A DNA stretch of 43,516 nt, taken from the NCBI GenBank assembly GCA_017417215.1, contig JAFPZP010000038.1, positions 1-43,516 of the forward strand. The letters are read 5' to 3'. Both the position numbers and the translations under genes were made by a program. The DNA is from Candidatus Rifleibacteriota bacterium. GTDB taxonomy: Bacteria; Muiribacteriota; Ozemobacteria; Ozemobacterales; Ozemobacteraceae. Numbering within the stretch: position 1 is the stretch's first letter; each line of letters starts with the position of its first letter. Below, piece after piece: positions 36,245-43,516 of this stretch. The notes beneath the pieces were generated by a model that saw only the letters and a program-made list of their open reading frames with translations, did no database searches and had not been told where the DNA came from.

Positions 36245-38968
36245 GTGCAATTTACTGGTTTAACCGACAAAGAGGTTTTGGAATCGCGAGAAAAAAATGG
36301 CGCGAATGTTATTCCTGATTCAGAACCAACAACATTTTGGGCTGAATTTTGTGAAACTTTTAACGATCCTATGATTCGTATCCTGCTCGTAATAGCAGGT
36401 ATTATGACTGTTCTTAGCTTTATTAAGATAGATGGTGAACCCTTAGCAGAATGGTTTGAACCTGTAGGTACTTTTGTTGCTGTTCTTATAGTTGCAACTG
36501 TTCAGGCAAAAACTGGTGTTGCTAGTGATACAAAGTTTAGAGAATTAAAAGAATCAACTGAAAAAGATAAATGTAAGGTATATAGAAACGGTCTAATTAC
36601 TGTAGTTAACTTTGATGACGTAGTTGTAGGCGATAAAGTATATCTGCAGGCTGGTGACAAGGTTCCCGCTGACGGTGTTCTTATTGATGGTTCAATGAAA
36701 GTTGATAACTCTGCTCTCAACGGTGAAGCAGAAGAATGCAAAAAGACTGCTGCTGAAAAAGCTATGACTATTCCTGATGAAATTACTGGTGACGCCTTTG
36801 TTGATGCTCACTCTCTTTTCAGAGGCGTAGTATTATTTGACGGTGCTGGTGTCTTAGACGTTCAGAAAGTCGGCCTCAAGACCATGATGGGTAAAATGGC
36901 TGAAGATATGGTTGAACCACCTGATTCTCCGTTAAAAGTTAAACTTGGCAAACTTGCTGACCAGATTTCTACTTTCGGTTATTGGGGCGCTGCAGTAATC
37001 GTTATTCTCTATATGATTTACAACATTTATATGGGGAATAATCCACTAGTTCTTAAAGCAGCTGCTTCTGGCAATACTCTTGAACATATTTACTGGTTTA
37101 ACGGTTGGTTGACTCTTGGCTGGGCTGGAATTTTCAAACAGATTGTTACTGCCGTTTCTTTGGCAATCGTTATTATCGTTTGTGCTGTTCCAGAAGGTCT
37201 GCCCTTGATGATTTCTCTTGTTCTTATGCAGAATACAGGCAAAATGCTTGATCATAACGTTCTTGTTAGAAAAGATCAGGGTATTGAAACTGCTGGTTCT
37301 TTGAATATTCTATTCAGTGATAAAACTGGTACTATCACCAAAGGTAAACTTGAAGTCGTTGACTTTATCGTTGGTTCTGGCAAGTCTATGAGCTTGGAAG
37401 ACTATCGAAAGTGCAGCAAGCTTAAAGGTTTAATTGACCTTATTATTGGTAGAAATACCCAGTCTATGTTCGATAAAGACGACCATGTTATTGGTGGTAA
37501 CATGACCGATCAGGCTCTTCTTAAATTTGTCGGAAGAGATGTTTTCGAAAATCTTGGAAACATAGAAAAATATAAAGTTACTGAATCTCAGCCTTTCAAC
37601 TCTGCTAATAAATTCAGCCAGGCATTCTTAGCTGGTGAAGGCAAGGTATTGTATAAAGGTGCTCCAGAAAGACTGCTTGCTTGTGCTAAGAAATACTTAG
37701 ACGAAAATGGCGAAGAAAAAGACATCGACCTTGCTGCTATTAATAAGAAGATTGATGAATTAGCCGCAAAATCTATGCGTGTTCTTTCCTTTGGTTATTC
37801 TGTTAAACCAATGGAAGAAAACAAGATTAACGATGACGTTATTCTCGTTGGCTTAGTTGCAATCAGAGACGACGTTAGAAAAGAAGCTGCTGAAGCAATT
37901 CAGGAAGTTATGAAAGCCGGTATTCAGGTTGTTATGATTACTGGTGACAGAAGAGAAACTGCTCAGGCTATCGCAAAAGATGCTGGTTTGCTTGTTAATG
38001 ATACAGACAAAGTTCTTACTTCCGAAGACTTGAACAAGATGTCTGATGATGAAGTTAAGGCAATTATTCCTAATATCAGAGTTATTGCCCGTGCTCTTCC
38101 AACTGATAAATCAAGAATGGTAAGACTTTGCCAGGAAATGAATCTTGTTGTTGGTATGACTGGTGACGGTGTTAACGACTCTCCTGCTCTCAAGCGTGCA
38201 GACGTTGGTTTTGCTATGGGTAGCGGAACTGAAGCTGCTAAAGAAGCTGGCGAAGTTGTTATTCTTGATGATAACTTCAAGTCCATTAAAGACGCTATTC
38301 TTTACGGTAGAACAATTTATAACAACATTCTCAAGTTCTGTAAATTCCAGCTTGTAATTAACGTCGGCGCTGTTATCGTCAGTGCTATAGCTCCATTCTT
38401 CGGTATTGAAGAACCTTTGAAAGTAACACACCTTCTCTTCGTTAACCTGGTTATGGACAGCCTTGGTGCAATCATGCTTGGTAACGAACCTGCTCTTGAA
38501 AAATACATGCTTGAAAAACCAAGAAAACGTGATGAAAACATCGTTAGCAATGCAATGATGACTCAGATTATCATTATGGGTCTCTGGCTGACTATTGTTA
38601 GTTTCGTTTTCTTAAAGTGCAAATGGTTCTTGGATTTCTTTGGAAGCGAAGAAAAACTTCTCACTGGTTACTTCGTTCTCTTCATCTGGGCTGCTCTCTT
38701 CAACGGTTTCAATGTTAGAGATGAAAAGTTTGGTATTTTCAGCAATCTGAGCTTGAATCCTGGTTTCATAGTTGTTTTCATATCAATAGTTCTCATTCAG
38801 GCTTTGATTGTTAATGTCGGCTTGTTTGGCGATTCATTGAGCTGGGTAGGAAAGATGTTCAGCTGCGTTCCATTCGACCTCAAGGGTTGGGGCATTGTAA
38901 TCCTTCTTGCTGCTACAATGATTCCTGTAGATATGATTAGAAAATGCTTCGTTAAAGATAAAAAATAA
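36245..38968 (+). CDS. P-type Ca2+-transporting ATPase (PMCA-like)
   Basis: 907 residues, a full P2-type ATPase. DKTGT at Asp359 is the phosphorylation site; PEGLP at 316-320 lies in the fourth membrane helix and fits Ca2+ transport; GDGVNDSPALK starts at 640; TGDRRETA and the final membrane helices follow. The N-terminal cytoplasmic part (FTGLTDKEVLESREKNGAN) is the normal start for this class. It most resembles PMCA-type pumps that export Ca2+. The start codon is GTG, with AAAGGAG 7 bases upstream. It directly follows the TerD genes, whose products bind Ca2+, and is ended by a strong terminator; this supports a calcium-linked stress function. An Na+ or other cation role cannot be ruled out. 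Confidence 0.92.
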   Translation: MQFTGLTDKEVLESREKNGANVIPDSEPTTFWAEFCETFNDPMIRILLVIAGIMTVLSFIKIDGEPLAEWFEPVGTFVAVLIVATVQAKTGVASDTKFRELKESTEKDKCKVYRNGLITVVNFDDVVVGDKVYLQAGDKVPADGVLIDGSMKVDNSALNGEAEECKKTAAEKAMTIPDEITGDAFVDAHSLFRGVVLFDGAGVLDVQKVGLKTMMGKMAEDMVEPPDSPLKVKLGKLADQISTFGYWGAAVIVILYMIYNIYMGNNPLVLKAAASGNTLEHIYWFNGWLTLGWAGIFKQIVTAVSLAIVIIVCAVPEGLPLMISLVLMQNTGKMLDHNVLVRKDQGIETAGSLNILFSDKTGTITKGKLEVVDFIVGSGKSMSLEDYRKCSKLKGLIDLIIGRNTQSMFDKDDHVIGGNMTDQALLKFVGRDVFENLGNIEKYKVTESQPFNSANKFSQAFLAGEGKVLYKGAPERLLACAKKYLDENGEEKDIDLAAINKKIDELAAKSMRVLSFGYSVKPMEENKINDDVILVGLVAIRDDVRKEAAEAIQEVMKAGIQVVMITGDRRETAQAIAKDAGLLVNDTDKVLTSEDLNKMSDDEVKAIIPNIRVIARALPTDKSRMVRLCQEMNLVVGMTGDGVNDSPALKRADVGFAMGSGTEAAKEAGEVVILDDNFKSIKDAILYGRTIYNNILKFCKFQLVINVGAVIVSAIAPFFGIEEPLKVTHLLFVNLVMDSLGAIMLGNEPALEKYMLEKPRKRDENIVSNAMMTQIIIMGLWLTIVSFVFLKCKWFLDFFGSEEKLLTGYFVLFIWAALFNGFNVRDEKFGIFSNLSLNPGFIVVFISIVLIQALIVNVGLFGDSLSWVGKMFSCVPFDLKGWGIVILLAATMIPVDMIRKCFVKDKK

Positions 38969-38980
38969 TCTTTAAATAAA

Positions 38981-39022
38981 AAAAGCCGCGGTTCTGAATT
39001 TCTCAGACCCGCGGCTTTTTTT
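38981..39022 (+). terminator. Strong intrinsic terminator after the Ca2+-ATPase gene
   Basis: GCCGCGGTTCTGA (38985-38997) pairs with TCAGACCCGCGGC (39003-39015) with one mismatch, flanked by A- and T-runs. This GC-rich hairpin stands out and marks the end of the Ter-type cluster. Confidence 0.93.
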
Positions 39023-39119
39023 ATTATCATAAGATTAAAAAACTTGCAAGAGACAAAAAAAGAGGGCAAAATATATTCATATAGATTTGTAGAGAACTTC
39101 ACTAACAAAGGAAAGAAAA

Positions 39120-40724
39120 ATGAATAAACTTGCTCGTGCTCTTTGGGTTTTGGCTGTTACTGGCTGTTTAACTCCCGTTTTTGCCGATGACATTAACATC
39201 TATTATGGACCAAAAGGCGGTTTTGCCAAGGTAAACAATACTCGCAAGTTTATTTTCAGCGATAAAAGCGAAAGAAAAGCTACCCTTTCTAATTCAATTA
39301 TTTATAAATTCGATTCTCTTGAACCTGGCAGCACAGCTAAAATAGCTATGTATTCCATGAGCGATTTTAAAGCATTAGAAGCAATGGTAAATGCTGCAAA
39401 AGATAAAGGTGTTCATATAAAACTTCTGTTAGACGGTGTTCCTGAATGGACAAAAGAAAGTCGCGAGCAGATTACTGATATAGTCAGAAAAGGTGCTGAA
39501 CAAGCAGAAAAAGAAGGAAAACCTTATGACTTCGTTCTTGCTTGCACTACTCAGGAAGCCATGAAAAGAGTAGGCAGAGAACAGACTTTAGAAGATGGCA
39601 AAGTTATTTATGGAACTATGCACGAAAAGTTTGGCGTGTTCTATAAGCCAGGTATGGCTGTTCCAACAAGCTGCTTCAACGGAAGTGCGAATATTTCTAC
39701 TACTTCAGACCAGATTTATGGTGAAAACAGAGTATTCTTCGATGACCAGCCTGTTGTTGCAAGACAGTTTGCCGAAGAATTTGCCCGCCTTTGGAACGAG
39801 TATTCAACTCCTGTTTTCGGTAAGTGGATACCTGAACGCTTCATTGAAACCAACTATGTTCCTGGCTACGTTAAGTTAGTGTTTAACTCTGAGCCTGTTA
39901 GCGAAACAGAGCTTACAACTATAGATTCTGAACTCATTAAAGTTATTAACAGAGTTAAGGACGATGGTGGCTTGGACCTCTCTATGTTCAGCTTTACTAG
40001 AAGAGAACTAGCTGAAGCTATTTTACGAAGTGCTGCAAGACACCCGAAAGCCAAATTCAGACTGCTTTTCGACCATGCTCAGCTTGATGATGAAGACAAG
40101 ACTCAAGGCAAGCTCGCTCCATGGCTTGAAGAAGAAGCTAAGAGGCGCAATATCAAAAACATCGAAGTCCGCTACAGATTCAGAAGAAATGCTTATGCTT
40201 ACGATCCGCAGACAGACAAGGTTTGCTTAGTAAGCTACATGAGCCTTTTCCTGCATCATAAGAATGTAAGCATCAACAATAAAGAAATCGTTGTTGGAAG
40301 CTACAACTGGTCTGGTTCTGCCGAAAACATGAATTTTGAAAATATTATGATTTTCAACGGTGATAACCAGCATCATCAGAAGATTGTGGACGGCTTTAAG
40401 GCTGAATTCGACGTGCTCTGGAATTCCAGAATGCCTGAAATCTCTTCAGTAAAATATGTTCGCAAGGGTGTGCCTCAGACTGTAACCCTGAAAGGAGGCA
40501 AAGCTCTTCATGAAAAGCTCCTTAAAACCTTGAAGAAAAACAAAGATAATCAAGTTGTTCATTCAGCCCTTGCTAGAGATGCTTTTAAAACTTATGACGA
40601 ATTAAAGAACGAAACCAAACTCAACGATCGCAAGTTAAATGCAGCTATAAAGGCTTTGACTGCAGATGGCTTCATCATTAAGTTAACTAAAAAAGACGTT
40701 GAAGGCTACGCTCAGGCTGACTAA
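39120..40724 (+). CDS. Exported phospholipase D-like protein with winged-helix-like tail
   Basis: 534 residues. Signal peptide 1-22 (cut near VFA-D). Two PLD/HKD motifs are present: MHEKFGVFY with His168/Lys170, followed by CFNGSANIS, and LHHKNVSIN with His379/Lys381, followed by VVGSYNWS. In both, the Asp of HxKxxxxD is replaced (Tyr175, Asn386 by position), while the catalytic His/Lys and the downstream GSxN residues are kept, so activity as a phospholipase or nuclease remains plausible. The last ~60 residues (TYDELKNETKLNDRKLNAAI then GFIIKL) look like a winged helix, odd for an exported protein. AAAGGAAAG precedes the ATG. The UDG-family gene starts one base after its stop codon. Confidence 0.82.
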   Translation: MNKLARALWVLAVTGCLTPVFADDINIYYGPKGGFAKVNNTRKFIFSDKSERKATLSNSIIYKFDSLEPGSTAKIAMYSMSDFKALEAMVNAAKDKGVHIKLLLDGVPEWTKESREQITDIVRKGAEQAEKEGKPYDFVLACTTQEAMKRVGREQTLEDGKVIYGTMHEKFGVFYKPGMAVPTSCFNGSANISTTSDQIYGENRVFFDDQPVVARQFAEEFARLWNEYSTPVFGKWIPERFIETNYVPGYVKLVFNSEPVSETELTTIDSELIKVINRVKDDGGLDLSMFSFTRRELAEAILRSAARHPKAKFRLLFDHAQLDDEDKTQGKLAPWLEEEAKRRNIKNIEVRYRFRRNAYAYDPQTDKVCLVSYMSLFLHHKNVSINNKEIVVGSYNWSGSAENMNFENIMIFNGDNQHHQKIVDGFKAEFDVLWNSRMPEISSVKYVRKGVPQTVTLKGGKALHEKLLKTLKKNKDNQVVHSALARDAFKTYDELKNETKLNDRKLNAAIKALTADGFIIKLTKKDVEGYAQAD

Positions 40725-40725
40725 C

Positions 40726-41412
40726 ATGAATACAGACGAATTATTAGATTTATTAAGAAACTCTCCTAAAAATGAGGGGTTATTCAACCCTTGGTGGGAA
40801 AACGATCCCGAAAACGATGATTTCAGCAATTCCTACGAAATCAGACAGCACCAGCTTAAAGCTTATTTAGGTGAACGTCTGGGAAAAGCCCATGTCCTGC
40901 TCGTTGGTGAAGCTATGGGCTATCAGGGCGGTCATTTCAGCGGTATCGCCATGACTTCAGAACGAATGCTGCTCGGTCATATGACCAAAAAGGGAATCAA
41001 GCCTGAAGATGTTTTTATTTCTGTGCTTCCGAGCAGAACCAGCAAAGAAGAAGTCCGCAAAGACGGTTTTAACGAACCCACCGCAACTATTGTCTGGGAA
41101 CATCTTCTAGCTTCCGGCTTAGACCCTTATTCTTTCATTATCTGGAACTCGCTTCCCTGGCACCCATTTAATACCGAAAAAGGTATGCTTTCCAACAGAA
41201 CTCCTAAAGATTCTGAACTGGCGGCCGGTCGCAAGATTCTAAAGGTCGTTATTGACATGGTTCAGCCTTCAACTATTATTGCTGTAGGCGAAAAAGCTGC
41301 TATTCAAATGGAAGAACTAGGTGTTCCCTATAAAAAAGTCAGACACCCTGCCAATGGCGGCGCAAAACTCTTCCGCCAGCAAATATCAGAGATACTAAAT
41401 CTAAGAGCCTAG
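40726..41412 (+). CDS. Uracil-DNA glycosylase family protein
   Basis: 228 residues. Family pattern: VLLVGEAMGYQGGHFSGIAM (like GExPGxxEDxxGxPFxG of family 4/5 enzymes), WNSLPWHPFN in the middle, IIAVGEKAA and RHPANGG near the end (the HPS-like motif). It probably removes uracil or deaminated bases from DNA, but the active-site residues are not standard, so the substrate is uncertain. The Cys residues that hold an iron-sulfur cluster in family 4 are absent. I start at ATG 40726, directly after the PLD stop codon; the ribosome-binding site is weak, suggesting translational coupling. Confidence 0.8.
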   Translation: MNTDELLDLLRNSPKNEGLFNPWWENDPENDDFSNSYEIRQHQLKAYLGERLGKAHVLLVGEAMGYQGGHFSGIAMTSERMLLGHMTKKGIKPEDVFISVLPSRTSKEEVRKDGFNEPTATIVWEHLLASGLDPYSFIIWNSLPWHPFNTEKGMLSNRTPKDSELAAGRKILKVVIDMVQPSTIIAVGEKAAIQMEELGVPYKKVRHPANGGAKLFRQQISEILNLRA

Positions 41413-41498
41413 AAAAACAATCATTTCTAATGTATATTTATTTAAAATATTACAAGGTATTTCATATATAAATTTATAAATCAATCTGTGGTAAAAAA

Positions 41499-42698
41499 AT
41501 GAAAAATATTATTATTCTGTTTTTTTCAATAGTATTTTTATTATTTTATATACTTAGTCCTGACAATACAGATAATAATAAAAATGTAATCAAAATATAT
41601 TCTAATACGAATTCTACTGAAAATACAATTTGGCTTGTAAATACTGCTAAAAAAGCTGGTTTTAATATAAAAATAGATGACCAGACTGTTTTAAGGGGAG
41701 ATGCTGCGGTTGTACAGGCTGCAAATGAAAACAGAGACGGAGATATTATTTTTGGCTTAAATGAAACCAGGTGGTCTCATATAGTAAACGGTTCTTATCC
41801 CAATCTTTCTTTATTAGATTGGAAGCCTACATGGGCAAACAAAGTAGGAAATTATTTATATGATAATAAAGCATATGGCTTAGTTGTTCAAAACATTCTT
41901 ATGCTTTACAGAACTGATGAACTTGGAACCAATGGGAAAAAATTATCTTTTGAACATTGGGCTGATATTGTAAATTGTGGATATAAATGGTACAGACAAG
42001 GCAAGGTTGGTGGAACCACGAATTCAAATATAAACAATGCTATGCTTTTCCCATTTGCTAATCCCGACTCAAAGGCAGGCGGTATTGCTGTAGAAGGTTG
42101 GAAAACGCTATGGAAATATTGTTATAACGGAATTTATACAAAAGACAGTTATGGCTTCGATCCATTAAATAAAGGAAAAGTTCAGGTATCAACTTACTAT
42201 TCTTCTTCTTTATATGGCAAAATAGATAATGCTGCACATAACTCTGATAATCCTTTAAGGGGTACATCAAAACCAATAAATTGGAATCTGGTAGATATAA
42301 AAGACGGCTCTTATTATGTTGCAGAATATATAGGAATATTAGACCGGAAAGACAGAACAAAAGAAGAAACAGAAAATGTAAAAGCCTTTGCAGAATGGTT
42401 TGGTTCAGCTCAAACTCAAGCAGAGTTTGCTGAAGAATTTGATACATATCCTTGTAATATAGATGCAGTAGATATGGTATATGATGAAAAACCTCAAATA
42501 TATTTATTAAAGAATTGTGCATTTGAAATTGTTCCAAATACTAATATGAAATATTCAGAATATGTAGCAAAGCATAACAAAGAATGGACTAATATTATGA
42601 CAAATCTGGGTTTTTATTGGTCTGATACCAAAAAGCCTCCCCAAGAACCAGACTGGGATAATCTTGATTGGGATTTGCTTTGCCAATCTGGTAATTAG
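41499..42698 (+). CDS. ABC transporter substrate-binding protein
   Basis: 399 residues with a hydrophobic N-terminus (4-20) that is either a signal peptide or an anchor. The mature part has the shape of a family 1 extracellular solute-binding protein: VIKIYSNTNSTENTIWLV at the start, DIIFGLNETRWS, AYGLVVQNILMLYRTDEL, the FEHWADIVN segment and a long C-terminal lobe. This is most like periplasmic proteins for iron, polyamine or phosphonate import, but the ligand cannot be read from sequence. It is followed 15 bases later by the matching permease gene. The preceding 86 bases are AT-rich and may hold a promoter; GGT before the ATG is a weak ribosome-binding site. Confidence 0.82.
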   Translation: MKNIIILFFSIVFLLFYILSPDNTDNNKNVIKIYSNTNSTENTIWLVNTAKKAGFNIKIDDQTVLRGDAAVVQAANENRDGDIIFGLNETRWSHIVNGSYPNLSLLDWKPTWANKVGNYLYDNKAYGLVVQNILMLYRTDELGTNGKKLSFEHWADIVNCGYKWYRQGKVGGTTNSNINNAMLFPFANPDSKAGGIAVEGWKTLWKYCYNGIYTKDSYGFDPLNKGKVQVSTYYSSSLYGKIDNAAHNSDNPLRGTSKPINWNLVDIKDGSYYVAEYIGILDRKDRTKEETENVKAFAEWFGSAQTQAEFAEEFDTYPCNIDAVDMVYDEKPQIYLLKNCAFEIVPNTNMKYSEYVAKHNKEWTNIMTNLGFYWSDTKKPPQEPDWDNLDWDLLCQSGN

Positions 42699-42713
42699 AG
42701 TTAGGAAACAGCA

Positions 42714-43516
42714 ATGAAATTAAAAACTATTTATTCTATATTTTGCTTCGTTTTATTTGCTTATTTATTTTTAGGCTTTATGGTTTTGCCTCTTTTTAAT
42801 ACTATTTCTCAGATTTTTACTGTAAAAAATGCAGCAGGTGAAACAGATTGTCTTTTGGTTTTCAAATTTCTTTATGAAGGAACCATGTCAGGATTTATTT
42901 TTAATTCTTTAAAATTAGCTGTAGCACTTGTTATTTGTGTAAATGTTATAGGGGTCTCAATAGTATTATTAACAGAATATTTTGATATAAAAGGGGCACC
43001 GATTTTAAGATTAGCTTATATGACACCTATGATATATTCTGGTGTTGCACTAGTTGCTGGCTTTCAATTTTTATATAATTCTGATGGAATTATGACTACT
43101 TGGCTTTGTAAAGTATTTCCATTTATAGATTCACAATGGTTTACTGGTTTTAATGCTGTATTATTTACTTTGACTTTTGCAAGCACAGGTAACCATTCTT
43201 TATTTTTACGAAATGCAATCAGAACCATAGATTACAGCACCATAGAAGCTGCAAGAAATATGGGCGCGGGACCATTTAAAACACTTTTGAAAGTAGTTTT
43301 TCCAACCATGGTCCCTACTCTTATTTCACTTACTGTAATATGTTTCACTACAGGACTTTGCGCTATGTCAACTCCTACATTACTTGGTTATGATTCGATT
43401 AACCCAGAAATAGTAAGACTTGCAGGTTCATCATCTATAGATGAAGCTTTTCCACAAGCAATAGCGGCGTTGTTGTCTATTATTCTGGCGATGTTTACAA
43501 TCATACAATTAGTAAT
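42714..43516 (+). CDS. ABC transporter permease (cut by right edge)
   Basis: At least 267 codons, open to the end of the window. Hydrophobic segments are visible at about 5-25, 60-90, 98-125 and 135-160, followed by the EAA loop EAARNMGAGPFKTLLKVVFP starting at Glu178, which contacts the ABC ATPase. More hydrophobic helices follow. It is the permease of the importer whose binding protein lies just upstream; many relatives are two-domain fused permeases, so more of the gene may lie outside. ATG 42714 has AGGA about 9 bases upstream. Confidence 0.88.
   Translation, partial: MKLKTIYSIFCFVLFAYLFLGFMVLPLFNTISQIFTVKNAAGETDCLLVFKFLYEGTMSGFIFNSLKLAVALVICVNVIGVSIVLLTEYFDIKGAPILRLAYMTPMIYSGVALVAGFQFLYNSDGIMTTWLCKVFPFIDSQWFTGFNAVLFTLTFASTGNHSLFLRNAIRTIDYSTIEAARNMGAGPFKTLLKVVFPTMVPTLISLTVICFTTGLCAMSTPTLLGYDSINPEIVRLAGSSSIDEAFPQAIAALLSIILAMFTIIQLV

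Noticed and set aside
39044-39077. TTGCAA and TATATT before the PLD-like gene as a promoter
   Set aside because: Spacing of 22 bases is too long for a standard promoter; a promoter is probably present in this gap but cannot be placed.

Overview
The window is about 43.5 kb of gene-dense, AT-rich bacterial DNA with 31 protein-coding genes, one of them cut by the right edge. I see no rRNA, tRNA, CRISPR array, insertion sequence or phage module. No stretch over 300 bases lacks a gene; the longest gaps are 18390-18624 and 19033-19271. Lipoprotein and signal-peptide proteins, signal-anchored enzymes and a pilin-like protein with N-terminal zinc ribbons suggest an uncultured Gram-negative-type lineage. 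The pilin-like sequence recalls proteins I associate with Riflebacteria-like genomes, but that is a weak inference.

Left part (95-12530). Two related SH3 proteins, one with a C39-like papain-fold domain, are followed by dCTP deaminase, a membrane-anchored DNA/RNA non-specific nuclease, a transketolase and a small exported protein, all on the minus strand. Three plus-strand genes come next: an SH3-containing exported protein, a NUDIX hydrolase and a zinc-ribbon/pilin-like protein. They converge, over a shared bidirectional terminator, on a minus-strand pair of overlapping genes for large membrane-hairpin GTPases.

Middle (12642-19032). A 1915-residue lipoprotein carries five tandem copies of a two-domain Ig-like unit and a GLUG-type C-terminal region. 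It is divergent from a small TerB-like helical protein.

Core (19272-38968). Thirteen... to fifteen co-oriented genes run from glgX to a Ca2+-type P-type ATPase: glgX, a radical-SAM activase-like protein starting directly at the glgX stop codon, a long coiled-coil protein, a protein with a formylglycine-enzyme-like (FGE) domain lacking the catalytic cysteines, a three-module CbxX-type AAA+ ATPase, two short coiled-coil proteins, a TerD protein, a YceG-like protein, TelA, a second TerD, a TerA-like protein, a third simple TerD, and the ATPase. The count is fourteen genes. YceG-TelA-TerD-TerA is the recognisable heart of the tellurite/Ter stress-response systems, but no TerC is present here; the ATPase may supply the membrane, calcium-linked part. 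The radical-SAM, FGE-like, triple-AAA+ and coiled-coil genes form an unusual extension and are the best candidate for an undescribed system.

Right part (39120-43516). An exported phospholipase D-like protein with a C-terminal winged-helix-like tail sits one base from a uracil-DNA-glycosylase-family gene. The window ends in an ABC importer operon (binding protein plus the start of the permease).
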